DNA from: Prostheceraeus crozeri | Lineage: Eukaryota > Platyhelminthes > Polycladida > Euryleptidae | DNA: 64,000 bases | NCBI GenBank assembly: GCA_907163375.1 | Contig: CAJQUW010003058.1 | Span: 1-64,000, forward strand | Reading direction: 5' to 3' | Shown here: positions 33,347-45,260 of the stretch, in pieces | How positions within the stretch are numbered: the stretch's first letter is position 1 | Layout of the letters: each line of letters starts with the position of its first letter | Made by a program: the position numbers and the translations under genes | The notes under the pieces: generated by a model | Database searches by the model: none | The model's input: only the letters and a program-made list of their open reading frames with translations | Told to the model about the DNA's origin: nothing

Positions 33347-33511
33347 TTTTCCGATGATACCTTCAGATAAAACAATAAGGCCAAAAACTCGTCCATATTT
33401 ATGAGCTATTCTGTGTCTTCACAAAGAACGGACGTTCGAAACGTCGGTAATATATATCGGCATGATTCGAGCAATTGGCCTTATCATTTTATCTGAAGGC
33501 GTCATCGGAAA
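33347..33511. repeat. Inverted repeat, ~37-bp arms
   Basis: Left arm 33347-33384 (TTTTCCGATGATACCTTCAG...) and right arm 33475-33511 (its inverse with few differences) enclose about 90 bp. Inside is a near-palindrome GACGTTCGAAACGTC (33431-33445). Possibly a small foldback element; no coding. Confidence 0.7.
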
Positions 33512-33635
33512 TATCACTGGAAATATCAAAATAGTGATAGAAAAGTGAAGTCGTATTTACAAGGCATAGTATTTTCTCGAATAGAACCCGCCTTCGAATA
33601 GAATCCAAGTCATATGCATTGCATCAGTCTGTAGA

Positions 33636-33643
<8 letters not shown>

Positions 33644-33681
<38 letters not shown>
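33644..33681. repeat. (CT)n microsatellite
   Basis: About 19 CT units. Confidence 0.95.
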
Positions 33682-33683
<2 letters not shown>

Positions 33684-34765
33684 CTTGATCTATCAATGAA
33701 GAGGCTTTGAGAATTTTATTATGAAGCCACTGTAATTGACCTCTTAAAAGTCTGACAATGGTTGTCGATAGCAATGCAGTATTGTTCAACAGTTGGTCTG
33801 ACTATAAGTAAGTATTTTAGTTTTTGAATAGTCAAAATAACATATATGGTATTTATTTCATCGCCACGGTGTTGCTTCCATCATGCGATATAATTGTTCG
33901 TTCAAATTTATTTTGCCTATTTTGTTTTACACTAGGAGATCCGCCTTCTGATTCTGATGAGAGAGAGAGAGTGTTGCTCGTATCGCTACATACGAAACAC
34001 ATGCGAGCAAATGCGAAACAAAGTCAATATTCGAATGAAAAATAAACCAAATCATTGTAAAGACATGACAATCTCGTATTAATTGTTAGTTCCTAATTGT
34101 ATGGAAATTTGATATTAATTTGCTTTAATTTTCTTATCCAGCGATTCACTGTGTACTTCAAAGATAAAAGTTAATCTTTTGTCTGATATCACGATTTTCA
34201 AATCTTTCATTTTTCTAGCAAAATGAATCTTGCCTATACATGTAATGCTATACATGAATAGAAATATTCGTAAATAAATGTTCATGAAGTGATAGTTATT
34301 CAAAAGCTGTTTTTCCTGTATTATAAAATCACAAGCGACTGAAACAAACCATAATGAGCAATGTAGAGAGAAACAGCAGAACTCGAGTAAGCATATGATG
34401 TTATCATAATTTTGTTTGTTTGATGTAGGAGGAATATATATGAGATGAACGAGACTGTTGAAATGTTGTCGAATTTGGCCAGAGTTTTATGTGTTTTATG
34501 AGACACGAATTTGAATAAGATCCCCTGATAAGACTTTATCACACAGTTATGAATCCAAAACAGAAACATTGCGAAGAAAAGAAATACATTTCCATGAATG
34601 ATTGATCAAAATTGGACGATTTCGTATAAAATGGGAAGCCATCAAATCGTAATTCTTCGTGTATAATGTGGTAAACAATAAAATCGTGTTTCTTTAGAAT
34701 TATTCTGAAAATCTGAATACTCGGACTGATATGAATAATGCTAATATGATTAATATAAATAAATG

Positions 34766-34768
<3 letters not shown>
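33682..34768. other. No gene seen
   Basis: AT-rich DNA between two microsatellites, without recognisable coding sequence. Confidence 0.6.

Positions 34769-34804
<36 letters not shown>
34769..34804. repeat. (AT)n microsatellite
   Basis: About 18 AT units within a broader AT-only stretch that continues to about 34930. Confidence 0.95.
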
Positions 34805-34808
<4 letters not shown>

Positions 34809-34930
34809 GAAATAATATAATATACATAGATAATATAAATAATAGGTAATATTTAAATAATAATATATATATGATAATGATTAATATGAATAAAATTGAT
34901 ATTATTGGCACTGGTAATACAATTGATACA

Positions 34931-37574
34931 CGGATGATACACGGAAACTCGTGATTGAATAAATAGCACGAAACGTGTTCGCAAATTGTGAGAAATTGCA
35001 TGCAGATGAAATACATCTGTGTTTGATTGTAGGCCGCAAGATGTGTCTGTTCAAACTATGTATTGAATATATGCATCATTCATATATGAATGAATATATA
35101 CTCATTCAAAAAATGAGATTGTAGGATTGCCACTATAGAGTCCTTTAAATGCAATCCAGAATACCACATTGGTCATCGTGGTTATCGTTATCGGTCTAAT
35201 GTGAACGCGGCTTTAATCTTGATGTCAGTCTGTGTATTCTTGCTTGCTTCTGTGCTTCCACTGTTACGCCACATGCATCGATTCGTCAAATTGTGATCAC
35301 TTTTGTGAAATTGTATCGTTGTAACCTCAGTCCAGCATTCCACCTGATGGAGAGCTGGCCGAAACATGCTGTACCAATTAAATTTAAAATCAACTGTGGC
35401 CTTTCTTTTCATTTATAGAATTTATAAGGAATCAAACTTTTTTCGTGAAGATTCAGATCTCTAGTTGAGTCGAGGCTGCAGATGCACAACCAACTAATAA
35501 TTGTCAGTTAGCAGTTCATATTCATGCTATATTATTGGAAATAATAGATTTGTAAATTGAGCGATTTTCATATTTTGACCAGTGTTGAGCACAGCAATGG
35601 ATACAATTTATCGTAGCTCATTTGAAACCTGAAAATAAACTCTGGAATAATGTTGTGGGACTCAATTGTAAGGCATGAGAATCGATTCAATTTCGACATA
35701 ATTTAGGTGATAGTTTTTCAGCTCTGTATATAGGTCAACCAGTCTCGCGCAATCAGGTACTTAGGTAGCAGATTCGAATTCGTGGTCTTCTGCAGTGCGT
35801 AGCCTACATGCACGGGCATGATACAGGCAATAGGCGATTTTTTCACATAATGAGCACATATTGACGCATAAAGATCAGTCTGTATATTTTCAGCTGAACA
35901 ATGTTTTAAAAAATGTCTGCATCCTGAGTGAAATGTCCACTGTACTCCTTTGGCTATCTACCATGCCCCATGAAATTCCGCTGAAATTAAGTACCACATG
36001 CAGATCATTGTCAAAATTTCATAAAAATATATGAACCACTGAACCCAACCCCCATCAAGTCTCTGGAGGTTAGAGTAGTAGACTATACAGATTGCGCCGG
36101 TACCCATTTGCGGTCGATGCATTCATAATGACATAACTGTTTAATTTACTCCTTGCCATCAAAGCAAATTGATTTTACCCAATGTAACGTGGAAGTTGTC
36201 TTCTTTCTATCATATTGACGACTTAAGATTTCTGTGGTACGTTTTATTTTAGGCATCTTGAGAATGACAATTGCTTAATATTGATAAGAAAGAAACTTAT
36301 CATCTGCTGGATCCATGAATTGTAGAAGTATCTCTATTTGTTAATGCGTGTATTTCTCTGCCAGAACAAACAATTTTCATTGTCAAAAAGTCCCGACAAA
36401 AGAAGTTTTTGACTGTCAGACAAGACCAAATGAGAATTTAGATGAAAGTAATATTTTCGCTGAAAAATGAGTCGCAGTCGATCTGTCGATTCTTTTCCTA
36501 GCTCCTTGGCAATAATTATCGCAAATTCTGACACATCTGCCCCTATGTTACGATGACGGAGCATTTGCAGCTCAAAATGCATACAATAAGGAGATAGTGG
36601 GATGTATAGATAAAATATTCAACACATTAAGTTGGTAAATTGCTTACGATTAAATCCTCAATGAAGGAGTAACCATTTTCTCGGAATTCTTTTACGCATC
36701 AATTGGGAAATCTTATGCACAAGATTTCGGGAATCGATCCGGAACTGTTTTTTGAATCCATTCAGCTGGACTGGGTGTGCGAAAACTTCTTCCGAATACT
36801 TTTCCCTATAATACGCATGCGAATACTGCCATTCGAGCATAGTTCAATTTTTTTTCAATTGTAGTTTTCTCTCAATCGCATTGAAAATTTATTTTCATTT
36901 ATTATTAGGTTTATTGAATTTGTGTTTATTATTCTTGAATCGTATTATAAAATTGCTATACACAGAACGACTTCCAGTTAGGAATAACTCAATTTTCTAC
37001 GATTGCAGGTTTGAAAGTTGTTGGGAAAATGTGATCCTTGCTGCTGAAGACACACTCAACAGGTGCTGTCATTATTTAATTCACTATTTAACCCGCTGTC
37101 AATACGAGTGGTGTTTTCAAAAATTTATTCCAATTAATTTAGGATAAGTAATCACTTAGTTTTTACTCAATTAATTGCAATAATCTATTGTCACTTTCTG
37201 ATTAGACCAGAGGGTCCCAACCTGAGGGCTCATCATATGGCACGCGATCGAGTACCTGTCCGAAGTAGGCATTATGTATGATGATGACAATTTAATCTAT
37301 TGATGCCACATACCAAATCTACTAGGGAAAGTGTTGGTCAGCTAGAGAAAATTATATCGACGACAAAATTCCATGCAATTTATCGTATTTCATAGCGTCA
37401 AAAGACGAAGATTTGTATTGTGCATGGATGCCATTTTTTTACACCAAACTTTGTACGTATTTGGTTGCTTAGATATTAATGCGACAGGCGATGCAATGAC
37501 ATCAAATGAGCGACCGACAGGTCGAAATCAACAGAACAAATTCATTTCAGATGATTTCGACAGAACAAATTCAT
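34931..37574. other. No gene seen
   Basis: Contains at about 35330-35370 a short stem CAGCAT / ATGCTG around CTGATGG...GGCCGAAAC, vaguely like degenerate hammerhead or PLE-tail sequence. No genes recognised. Open stretches at 36334-36582 and 36658-36840 (minus) and 36881-37147 (plus) are unassigned. Confidence 0.5.
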
Positions 37575-37840
37575 GCAGCCAGAACGAGTTTCTGCAGGGA
37601 ACGAGGACGAAAATGAGACTTTCACAGAATGATTTGCACCTTATGCCTACTACGAATCGGCACGTCTGCCGAGTTCTAGTGAGTTCCTCTTCTTGTTAGA
37701 CAGGATCAAAGAAAAACATATGTTAATCCAATGGGACGCAGATTGCAGTTTTTGGCTAAAATGAAATTTTCTATGTTTTCTCTGATTAAAAGAAAAACAT
37801 CAAGGCCAGAGTCATAATTTTTGGCATGGAATGTCTTCAG
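37575..37840. repeat. Left arm of a ~260-bp inverted repeat flanking RT copy B
   Basis: Begins GCAGCCAGAACGAGTTTCTG and ends CATGGAATGTCTTCAG. It is the diverged reverse complement of 40675-40931. Shared blocks include CAGGATCAAAGAAAAACA and GCAGATTGCAGTTTTTGGC. Together the arms enclose 2.8 kb containing the RT. Confidence 0.8.
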
Positions 37841-38039
37841 GTCATTTCCTTTTATGTTCATGCACCCCTGTCTATAAAGCTAAACGCATTTAGATTTGGA
37901 GAATCTCTTCATGTCCGCAAACACAATCATTTTGAGCAACTTTATCCACATTCAACCACATTCTCACATACATTGCCGATCAGATGCATGATAATAGCAC
38001 ACACACATCATAGGAAATGACCTGATCGTCTAGTAGCCT

Positions 38040-39875
38040 CAATCGTCTAGTACCTGACAAAGTTCGGGAACAGTACCCGCCCAAAACCTATTTTTCTCTG
38101 AATAACCCTGTCTCTTTGAAAATTTGCAACTATAACAAATTCCTCAACAAGTTGGATAGAACCAACTTACAAAATATTGTCCATTCAGACTGTAAGTGTA
38201 GTCAGCACTCTTCTCACATCAAGAGCATCACAAACTTGTATTTACTGGTGATTTGAATTTTATTGAGCAGCCAGACCTGAAAGAGTTACTTTCATTAGGC
38301 TCTAAGCATCGTTTGTCCCTTCACGTTCGTCACAATGACATTATAGATAGCATAACTGTATCCATAGATAAGCACATCACAAAGATGTGCAATAAGTTTA
38401 AACTTTCAGTCAGTGACTTTCAGGCTTGGAAAAGCAGGATACTAGTATTAGCTAAAGATAGAATACATAAAGATAAAAATGTAGATAATTTACAAGCAAA
38501 GTTTTAATCTTTTCGTGATTTCAGCAGAGATTTGAAGTATTATCATCAGCATTTTATAATAACTACCGTAGACAAAGCTAACAGTAATTACGCATTCATC
38601 TGTAAAAAATTTTACGTTATGGTCTTATTACAAGAACTTGGATTCGATCTTAACTCACTAACCCCTATTGGTAACAGTCCTTATATTCCATATGATGTGT
38701 CTCCTAGTGATTTAGTTAAGAAGCATAAGGATTCTATGAGTAAATTATTCAGCAGCCTTTGTAGAAAAGATGATGAAAAACTCCCTAAATTATATTGGAT
38801 ACCAAAATTACATAAAAATCCCTTCAAATGTCGCTTTATAGCTGGTGCTAGGCATTGCACTACTAAGCAACTTTCCATTAAGATTAATAAAGGTTTGTCT
38901 GTTATCAGAGACCATTTTAGGAAGTATTGTAACGCAATTCATAGTAATAGTGGTATTAACTGTTATTGGAGTATTGTATCGTCCGCTGAATTCCTCAATA
39001 AAATTCAAAGCATTACAGCATATGACGTACAAATTTTCGATTTTTCCACTTTGTACACCAATCTGGATCATACAGATGTCATTACTCACATTTCCGACCT
39101 GCTCGACTTAATTTTCAACGATTCTAATAGGAAATATTTGTGTGTAGGTTTTGAAAAAAGTTTTTTATCTGGTGTCAGGTATCAAGGTTACAGCGTATTT
39201 ACTAAGGATAAATTTAAAGAAGCCATTAAGTTCATTATAAGCGAAGTTTTTGTTACTTTCGGAGGTTTAGTCTTTCAACAAGTAAGAGGCATTCCTATGG
39301 GTGGTAATTGCAGTCCTCTTCTTGCGGATTTGTTTCTTTTACATTGTGAATTTATTTTCATGACTAATTTAATGAAGAATCAGAAGTACGGTCTAGCTAG
39401 ATTATTATCTAATACTTCTAGATACATCGACGATTTATGCATTATTAATTATAAAAAGTTTGATTCCTTGATACCACAGATACCCACCTAGTCTAGAAGC
39501 CAGCAGAAGTGGGAGTAATAACAAACAAGCAGAATATCTTGATATTGATATAAATATCACTGACTGCGGCACCATTACATCTGTTTTTCATAAAGTCGAC
39601 CATTTTAATTTCCCTGTCACCCTTTTAACCTTTCCGAAAAACTGTATGCCCTACAGGACAGGAGCTAGAGTGTTTGCTGGACATGTTTTAAGATATGGGC
39701 GCATCTGTACATTGGAAAAAGATTTCATCCAAAAAGTCAATCGTACGGCTACTACTCTCATTAAGAGAGGATATAACAGCGTAGATCTCAAGCAAAGTGC
39801 TGAGAAGCAGCTGCATAAGCATAGTGAAACTTTATTGAAATACGGATATTTTTCTGCTAAGCAGCTTGGGTGAGT
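38040..39875 (+). pseudogene. Invertebrate reverse transcriptase of the FDFSTLYT type (RT copy B)
   Basis: Nearly complete C-terminal half of a retroelement polyprotein that copies element RNA into DNA. From about 38058 one frame reads VPDKVREQYPPKTYFSLNNP to SDCKCSQHSSH. A frameshift near 38220 then leads to HKLVFTGDLNFIEQPDLKEL. The frame from 38253 breaks at 38507. From 38532 a 319-codon stretch holds the RT: TTVDKANSNYAFICKKFY, LYWIPKLHKNPFKCRFIAG, then motif A IFDFSTLYTNLDH and motif B QQVRGIPMGGNCSPLLAD. Motif C is SRYIDDLCIINY, with both aspartates. After a further shift near 39491 the tail resumes (DHFNFPVTLLTFPKNCMPYR, ARVFAGHVLRYGRICTLEKD) and ends KYGYFSAKQLG-stop at 39873. The stop lies inside the outer stem of the conserved hairpin. 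The family is widespread in marine invertebrates; Penelope-like affinity is probable. No endonuclease domain is visible. Confidence 0.85.
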
Positions 39876-39935
39876 TTGAGCGTTCAGGAGTAGGGCCGAA
39901 ACGCGAATCCTCACCCAAGTTCCTGCTGATGACCT
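39861..39935 (+). ncRNA. Conserved hairpin segment, copy B
   Basis: CTTGGGTGAG (39865-39874) pairs perfectly with CTCACCCAAG (39910-39919). The enclosed TTGAGCGTTCAGG ... GGGCCGAAACGCGA is almost the same as in copy A at 5396-5447, and CCTGCTGATGAC follows. The RT stop codon TGA is at 39871-39873, within the 5' arm, so the structure spans the end of the ORF and the start of the 3' untranslated region. The role is unknown; candidates are a self-cleaving motif, an RT recognition hairpin or an RNA-processing signal. Confidence 0.65.
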
Positions 39936-40674
39936 CAATTGCACATTTTTTCAATTAGGTAATCTGTTGTAGTTGTTATTTCCTTTAACCTGTAGGGAAC
40001 GCCACATGGGTCCTTTTGAGGGATCAAATTCTTTTCAGTTATCGTTATCTTCTACTTCATCTTCTCCTCAATCAGAGCATTAAATTTCATTCTGACGCAA
40101 CTGACATGTGCAAGCATCTGGGCGACATATCAATCCAACTAACACGTATAAGCAATTTCCGCAATTACTACACTGCCCAACACACAGTGTGGCAGACAGG
40201 CAGGAGTTCTCGAGTAAGTCATCAATTTTTTTTCTCACTCTACTTATATTTACACAGTACTTTTTTTTCATTACCTACCATTTGAATATTTTCAACATTT
40301 ACATTTGTGTTTTATTCTTTTTTTTCACATTGGTTTTACTTACTGAATAGTTTGATTTGTGCATAGAAATAGATTGTTTAACTGAAGTTGACTAGAATGG
40401 AAATTGACTCAAGGTCGTGGCACCGCCGGGGGACCTAAGTTGGGGCATGAATGACCAATGAAAAGCTTTAATTTACGCATGTGACTGATTCTGACCCAAT
40501 GATACAGCCGTTGACAAGTGTATCTAAGTGAAAATGCGTGCGATTTATGTGCCACTATTGTGTATTGCATGAAGCTTAACCTCCGTTCTAGAGGTTTAAT
40601 TGTTGTCGATTTCTATGGATTTGTGATTTAATTCACTATTAATTGTGTTTCGCCTAAGGTTAGCCCTTGCTAAT
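39936..40674. other. 3' untranslated part of RT copy B and flank
   Basis: No reading frame with recognisable motifs. Presumably the retroelement's 3' region followed by the inner part of the enclosing inverted-repeat element. Confidence 0.45.
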
Positions 40675-40931
40675 CTGAAGACATTCCATGACAAAAATTA
40701 TGACACTGGGCTTTGTACTTTTCGTTTTATCAGATAAAACATACAAAATTTCATTTCAGCCAAAAACTGCAATCTGCGTCGAAAATGTGTTTTTCTTTGA
40801 TCCTGTCTGACAAGAGGAGGGACTCCTCAAGAACTCGGCAGACGTGCCGATTCGTGGTAGTCGTAGGGTGTACATCATTCTATGAAAATCTCACTTTCGG
40901 CCTCGTTCCTGTAGAAACTCGTTCTGGCTGC
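40675..40931. repeat. Right arm of the inverted repeat flanking RT copy B
   Basis: Starts CTGAAGACATTCCATG and ends AGAAACTCGTTCTGGCTGC. Inverse of 37575-37840, with many substitutions and small indels, so this is an old pair. Confidence 0.8.
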
Positions 40932-41746
40932 CGGACTATTATGCTTGAAGCTCAGCAAGCCAAAATCACGTGTTTTGAAAATGCTTGTGGCATAGAAATC
41001 TGAATTCAACTTTGGCAAGCCAAAAGTGTTCACAAATATTATAGGCTACGTGTCTTAAAAACGATACACGACCTATATTTGATCATAAATATTTGACACT
41101 GCAGTATTTTGAAGCAGCATTCATGTAGATATCTACGTGATCTTCATAGATCGATTTCTCGAAGCATAGATTTTCGAAATAAAAAAGACTTTTCCCAACA
41201 TAAAAAGAATTTCTTTGAGATTAAGTGGTACGCATCGAACGTACAAAATTTCAAATTGTGCTGAGACATTAAAAGGTTGGGAATCAATGGATTAAAACAA
41301 CTCTTGATTTCAATTTTCAACTTTGATATTTCACTTAAACGAAATACGAGTACGCTTCGCGCACAAGCACATTAACAAATATCATAATATCTTATTATCA
41401 ATTTGTAAAGTGAGTAGACCTACTGCATGAAATGCATATATCTCACACTCTATTGGATATGAATAATGACAAATTTAATTACAAATCATAAATATTGTAA
41501 TAATCTATTCTTAAAGCAAGTGAGAGAATAATCACATGCGCACGGATAGCAGAAAAAAAGAGGAGTTTTCAAATATATCGTAAAAGTATCGTGTAACAAG
41601 ATAGGTGCTAAATAGTAATGCTGCAGTATCCTGAAGGCTGTCAGTTTGTGAATGACAGGGTGCGATGTTTTTCCTAATGGTAAATGGTGGCGGCATTGCA
41701 AGCTAAACAGTCTAGTATATAACTTCCCCATTACAAATCAACCAAT
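40932..41746. other. No gene seen
   Basis: AT-rich spacer before the mariner element; nothing recognised. Confidence 0.6.
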
Positions 41747-41748
41747 TA

Positions 41749-43108
41749 CGTGGTGCGCCCAAAAAGTTTCCGGCCTTAGCATTTTATAAAGTGAAAAGAT
41801 TTAATCCAATGACGTTTTTATTTAGTACATTATAGCTATTTCTCAAACCAATTGCCGTTCGCGGCCAAACACTTTTCCCAGCGAACTGGAAGTGCCTTGA
41901 AAGCATCAAGGAAAAAAGCGGGAGGTAATAGGCCAAAACAGTTTCTTACAGTCTCTTCCAAAGCTGCGGCACTTTCAAAATGAGTCCCGCGGAGATGGCG
42001 TTTCAACTCGTTGAAAAGGCAATAGTCTGATGGAGCCAAATCCGGGCTATAAGGTGGATGCTTCACAAGTTCGAAGCCCGCGCTGCCGATCTTCTCCAAG
42101 GCAGCTCGACAAGTGTGCACTGGAGCGTTGTCCTGAAGGAACCAATGAGGCAGACCTCTTGGCTTGCGAACCTTGCTGCGGACCTGCTGAATCAGCTCGC
42201 CGTAATATTCACCGGTCACTGTCTCCTGTCTTTGTAGGAAATCCAGGAAGATGATTCCTCCTGCATTCCAGAAGGCAGTCAGCATCATTTCTCTTCCGAT
42301 CGCTCCAGATCGTTGCTTCCAGACTTTGCCTTCATCAGGCCTGCGCCATTCCAGAGATTCTCGCCTGGATTCAGGTGCGTACAGGCTCAGTGGCGTTTCA
42401 TCAACAGTGATGATGTTCCTCAAGAAATTATCGCCATTGCGGCGATAAATTTCAAGATTCACTAGGCAGGCTTCACGGCGTCGGGTGCACATCTCGGTGG
42501 TCAAGAAGCGCGCACAAAGCGAGACGAAACCTTGTTGAAGCGCATTTCGTGCAGCATCTCGCCAACATATCCTTTCGACAGTTTCAGAGACTCAGCAAGC
42601 TGTCTTGTTGTCACCTTCTGTCTTCAGGTCCTGTCTTCAGTCTCTCTAATTTGGCGCGGTTTTCTTCGTTGTCAGAAGTCTTTGGGCGGCCTTCTCTTTC
42701 TTCGTCAGCCACAAGTTGACGTCCTCTCTTGAACTCGGCAATCCAAAACTTGATCGTCGATTCTGACGGACACTTGTCTGCGTAAGCAAGAAGCAAGTTC
42801 GCTTTAATGTCTGCACTTGACTGACCAAGCAGAAGACAAAAACGAATCGAGCTTCGATACTCCACTTTATCCAAGTGATCAAGTCGCAATGAAGTCATCC
42901 TTTCAGTGCGCTTTCACGAGTGAAAATGATTTTTGACTAAGTGCGTTCGCTGGTTGAAATCAGATGTCTATGAACAGATGTCAGATCAGATATCTATGAT
43001 CCTGACCGTTTCTAGCTCTCAAAGAACCAATGTATTGATTTCAGATATTTACTTTAGAAATTGAAAGGAATTTCTGTCATTGGCCGGAAACTTTTTGGAC
43101 GCACCACG
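41749..43108 (-). mobile_element. mariner transposon
   Basis: 1360-bp element with 27-bp terminal inverted repeats: CGTGGTGCGCCCAAAAAG and TTTCCGGCC at the left, its inverse with one mismatch at the right. TA duplicates at 41747-41748 and 43109-43110. The target reads CAATTA|TAATTG. The transposase lies on the minus strand and is frameshifted, so this copy is probably non-autonomous, but its ends could still be mobilised in trans. Confidence 0.95.
41836..42898 (-). pseudogene. mariner transposase (D,D34D), two frameshifts
   Basis: Encodes a Tc1/mariner transposase that excises and reinserts the element at TA. The N-terminal part (42898-42611) begins at an ATG and includes a helix-turn-helix (SSADIKANLLLAYADKCPSE, STIKFWIAEFKRGR). 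A frameshift near 42615 is followed by a second HTH (VTTRQLAESLKLSKGYVGEM), and another near 42495 by the catalytic part to 41836. The catalytic triad is present: D in ITVDETPLSLY, D in FLQDNAPVH, and D in SPDLAPSDYCLF with 34 residues between the last two, which defines the D34D mariner group. The C-terminus GNWFEK-stop lies about 90 bp inside the left end. Apart from two indels the gene is well preserved. Confidence 0.92.
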
Positions 43109-43110
43109 TA

Positions 43111-44405
43111 ATTGATTGCAGTTATTGAATATCAGAAACTATTTGATGGCAGTTATGAGATGATTAATTCTTCATAATCCCTGATTATTGGCTACTTCTC
43201 CTCGAATTCATGCTGCCAGTCTAGTGGATTGACATCAGTAGAAACTTCCTGCGATTGAAGCAAGGGCCTCTTCCCACACACTTTTCCTCTGCACTTGCCA
43301 TGGTATTTATTCAACTTAGAAGAGAATGTGCCTTTTTCTCTATTTTCATAGTGAGACGATAAATTCTTTACATACTGCATGTAAAAGGTGGTTCTATCAT
43401 CACTAATCTTCGTGAGAAAAGTTTTTAACTTCGAACCTAAATTTTTGCTTATAATGGCATTTTTCAGCTTTTAGCAATACATCACAAATAACAAAAGATG
43501 TCAACTTTATCAACCTCCTCCAGAGCCTGTGCGCACAAGTTGAAGCATAGGTAGGAGACGGCGTTGCAGCTGTGAATATTGCAAACAAACTTGATGCCCT
43601 GTACGGGCCATCAATCCAAAAGGGACAAAACTCCTCCAAAGTGAACATCTGGAGCCCCTTTTGACTTTCATTGCTTATGAATGGAATAATCAGTTTTTAT
43701 TGAAAAATAATGGCTGTTATGATTTGCATATCCTATCATTTTGCATTGCAATCGAGGCATGCCTACCATACAGGTTCCATTTACTACTGGACCCTCAAAT
43801 TTCCTCAGATTTGAGCTAAGTTCTTATCAGATGGCGGAGCAATTCATCCACTTGAAGGCATTCACCTATTAGAATAATGCCACTCATCGTAAGATTTAAT
43901 ATGTTATCAAGTTCTATGAAAATAATTCTCATCTTTGTATTTTGGTTCAGCTTCTTTTGCGGCAGATGATCGATAAATTTCCTTTCTGTTTCTCCAATTA
44001 TTAGAATAGAATACTGTTTTATTGGTCGAATGAAAATCATAGACTTACACCGAGTTATGGCAATTGATAAAAATAGTCAAATAGTAAAGTATTTTTGTCT
44101 GCGCGACATAACGGAATGCGAGGTAGGCAAATGTTTGTCAGACGAGATGGAATGTCATGAATATTTTGGTCATTTTGCGCAAAGATGTATAGATTTCTAT
44201 TCAGGTCAATACGTCGATAAAAAAATTTCGCCGGTTATAGAATTACATTTTCTTTTTTCCTTGTCATTATAAAATGTGCTCGCTTATCAACCCTTTAAAG
44301 ACAGCGTGACAGATTCTTGTTTCAATCTACAAATGCCGGACAAGCATGTTATTCAATTATGGAGCGCATGTATGATGTATACACAGGATGGATATCAAAT
44401 TCATT
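43111..44405. other. No assigned gene; coding-like minus-strand stretch
   Basis: On the minus strand a frame at 43648-43403 and, after a shift of frame, one ending at 43192 read as one protein-like piece. The junction KNFSHED / TKISDDRTTFYMQYVKNL is followed by KLNKYHGKCRGKVCGKRPLL and a stop. I do not recognise it; a transposase C-terminus or an old pseudogene are both possible. An unassigned plus-strand frame lies at 44030-44272. Confidence 0.3.
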
Positions 44406-45260
44406 TTAAAATGGTCGCAATCGACGCAAAACATAAAACCGGCGGTTAGTAACCTTTAAAACAGCATCGACATTATTACGCCAACTCAAATCATCAGAAA
44501 CATTGACACAAAGGATAGTGACATTCTTCATTATGTCGAATGGTATATTGTACAATGCTGGATTGCGAAGCAACTTATTTTTTAGACATAACATCGCTGT
44601 AGAATTTGAAAAGTTCAAAGCCATGTGATTTTGTTTACACCCCCTTTTCTAATTCGCCAGTTGTGTTTTTTACAACGGAGGTGATCGCAACACAATGATT
44701 ATCACATATTGGTATCACAGCCATTAGATCATCAGCGCACTTAACACAGCATGTTATGTGAATAACTAAAGTCGCCAAAATAGCAAGCAAAAATAAAAGG
44801 AGCAAGTACAGAACCTTGAGATATACCTGATGCAATTCCATTATTATTCAATTGGACACAGGCATGTCTTTTAAAAAGAAAGTCCTTGAACGATTACAGG
44901 AAGCCCGCCGGTAATCCATACTTCTCAAACTTTTTTATGATCAGATTGTGATTCATTTTGTCAAAAATATGTATCTTTTAAATCATATGTCAAAACAACT
45001 GATCCGCGAGTAATTTTGAAAGGTAGAATGCATAATCTTTATGAGAGAAGTTGTGGTTGATCTATTTTTGCGAAAGCCATGTTGCTCATGTCTCTATAAG
45101 GCAGTCATCTCTTCATACATGCTCCTCAAGCAATTCGCCCAACCAATTTAGCGAACAGAATAGTCTGTGATATAGGTTTTCTATTTGCACCGGGAATTCT
45201 TTGGGAACCGGAGTAATGATGATTATTTTCCAATCAGTTGGAAACTTATTGCGGTTAACA
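44406..45260 (-). pseudogene. Decayed LINE reverse transcriptase
   Basis: Minus-strand remnant of a non-LTR RT with motifs in the expected order. WKIIIITPVPK lies near 45210, EQHGFRKNRSTTTSL near 45080, and IFDKMNHNLIIKKFEKYGLP near 44940. SGISQGSVLAPLLF is near 44815, KCADDL near 44730 (the usual YADD changed to CADD) and NVSDDLSWRNNVDAVL near 44480, followed by RRFYVLRRLRPF. At least four frameshifts or stops break it. The layout fits jockey/CR1-like elements. The 5' part with the endonuclease is missing or unrecognisable upstream of 45260. Confidence 0.82.

Noticed and set aside
34539..35016. Two minus-strand frames rich in Y-I repeats
   Set aside because: They are translations of the (AT)n microsatellite and its AT-only surroundings.
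35325..35375. Degenerate hammerhead-like motif (CTGATGG ... CCGAAAC with CAGCAT/ATGCTG)
   Set aside because: The core has a changed base, stem II is at most two or three pairs, and no second copy was seen for comparison.
39875..39935. Hammerhead ribozyme in the RT-linked hairpin
   Set aside because: GAAA and CTGATGA are both present, but GAAA comes first and only about 25 bases separate them. Neither stem I nor stem III can form in the required order. I report a conserved hairpin only.
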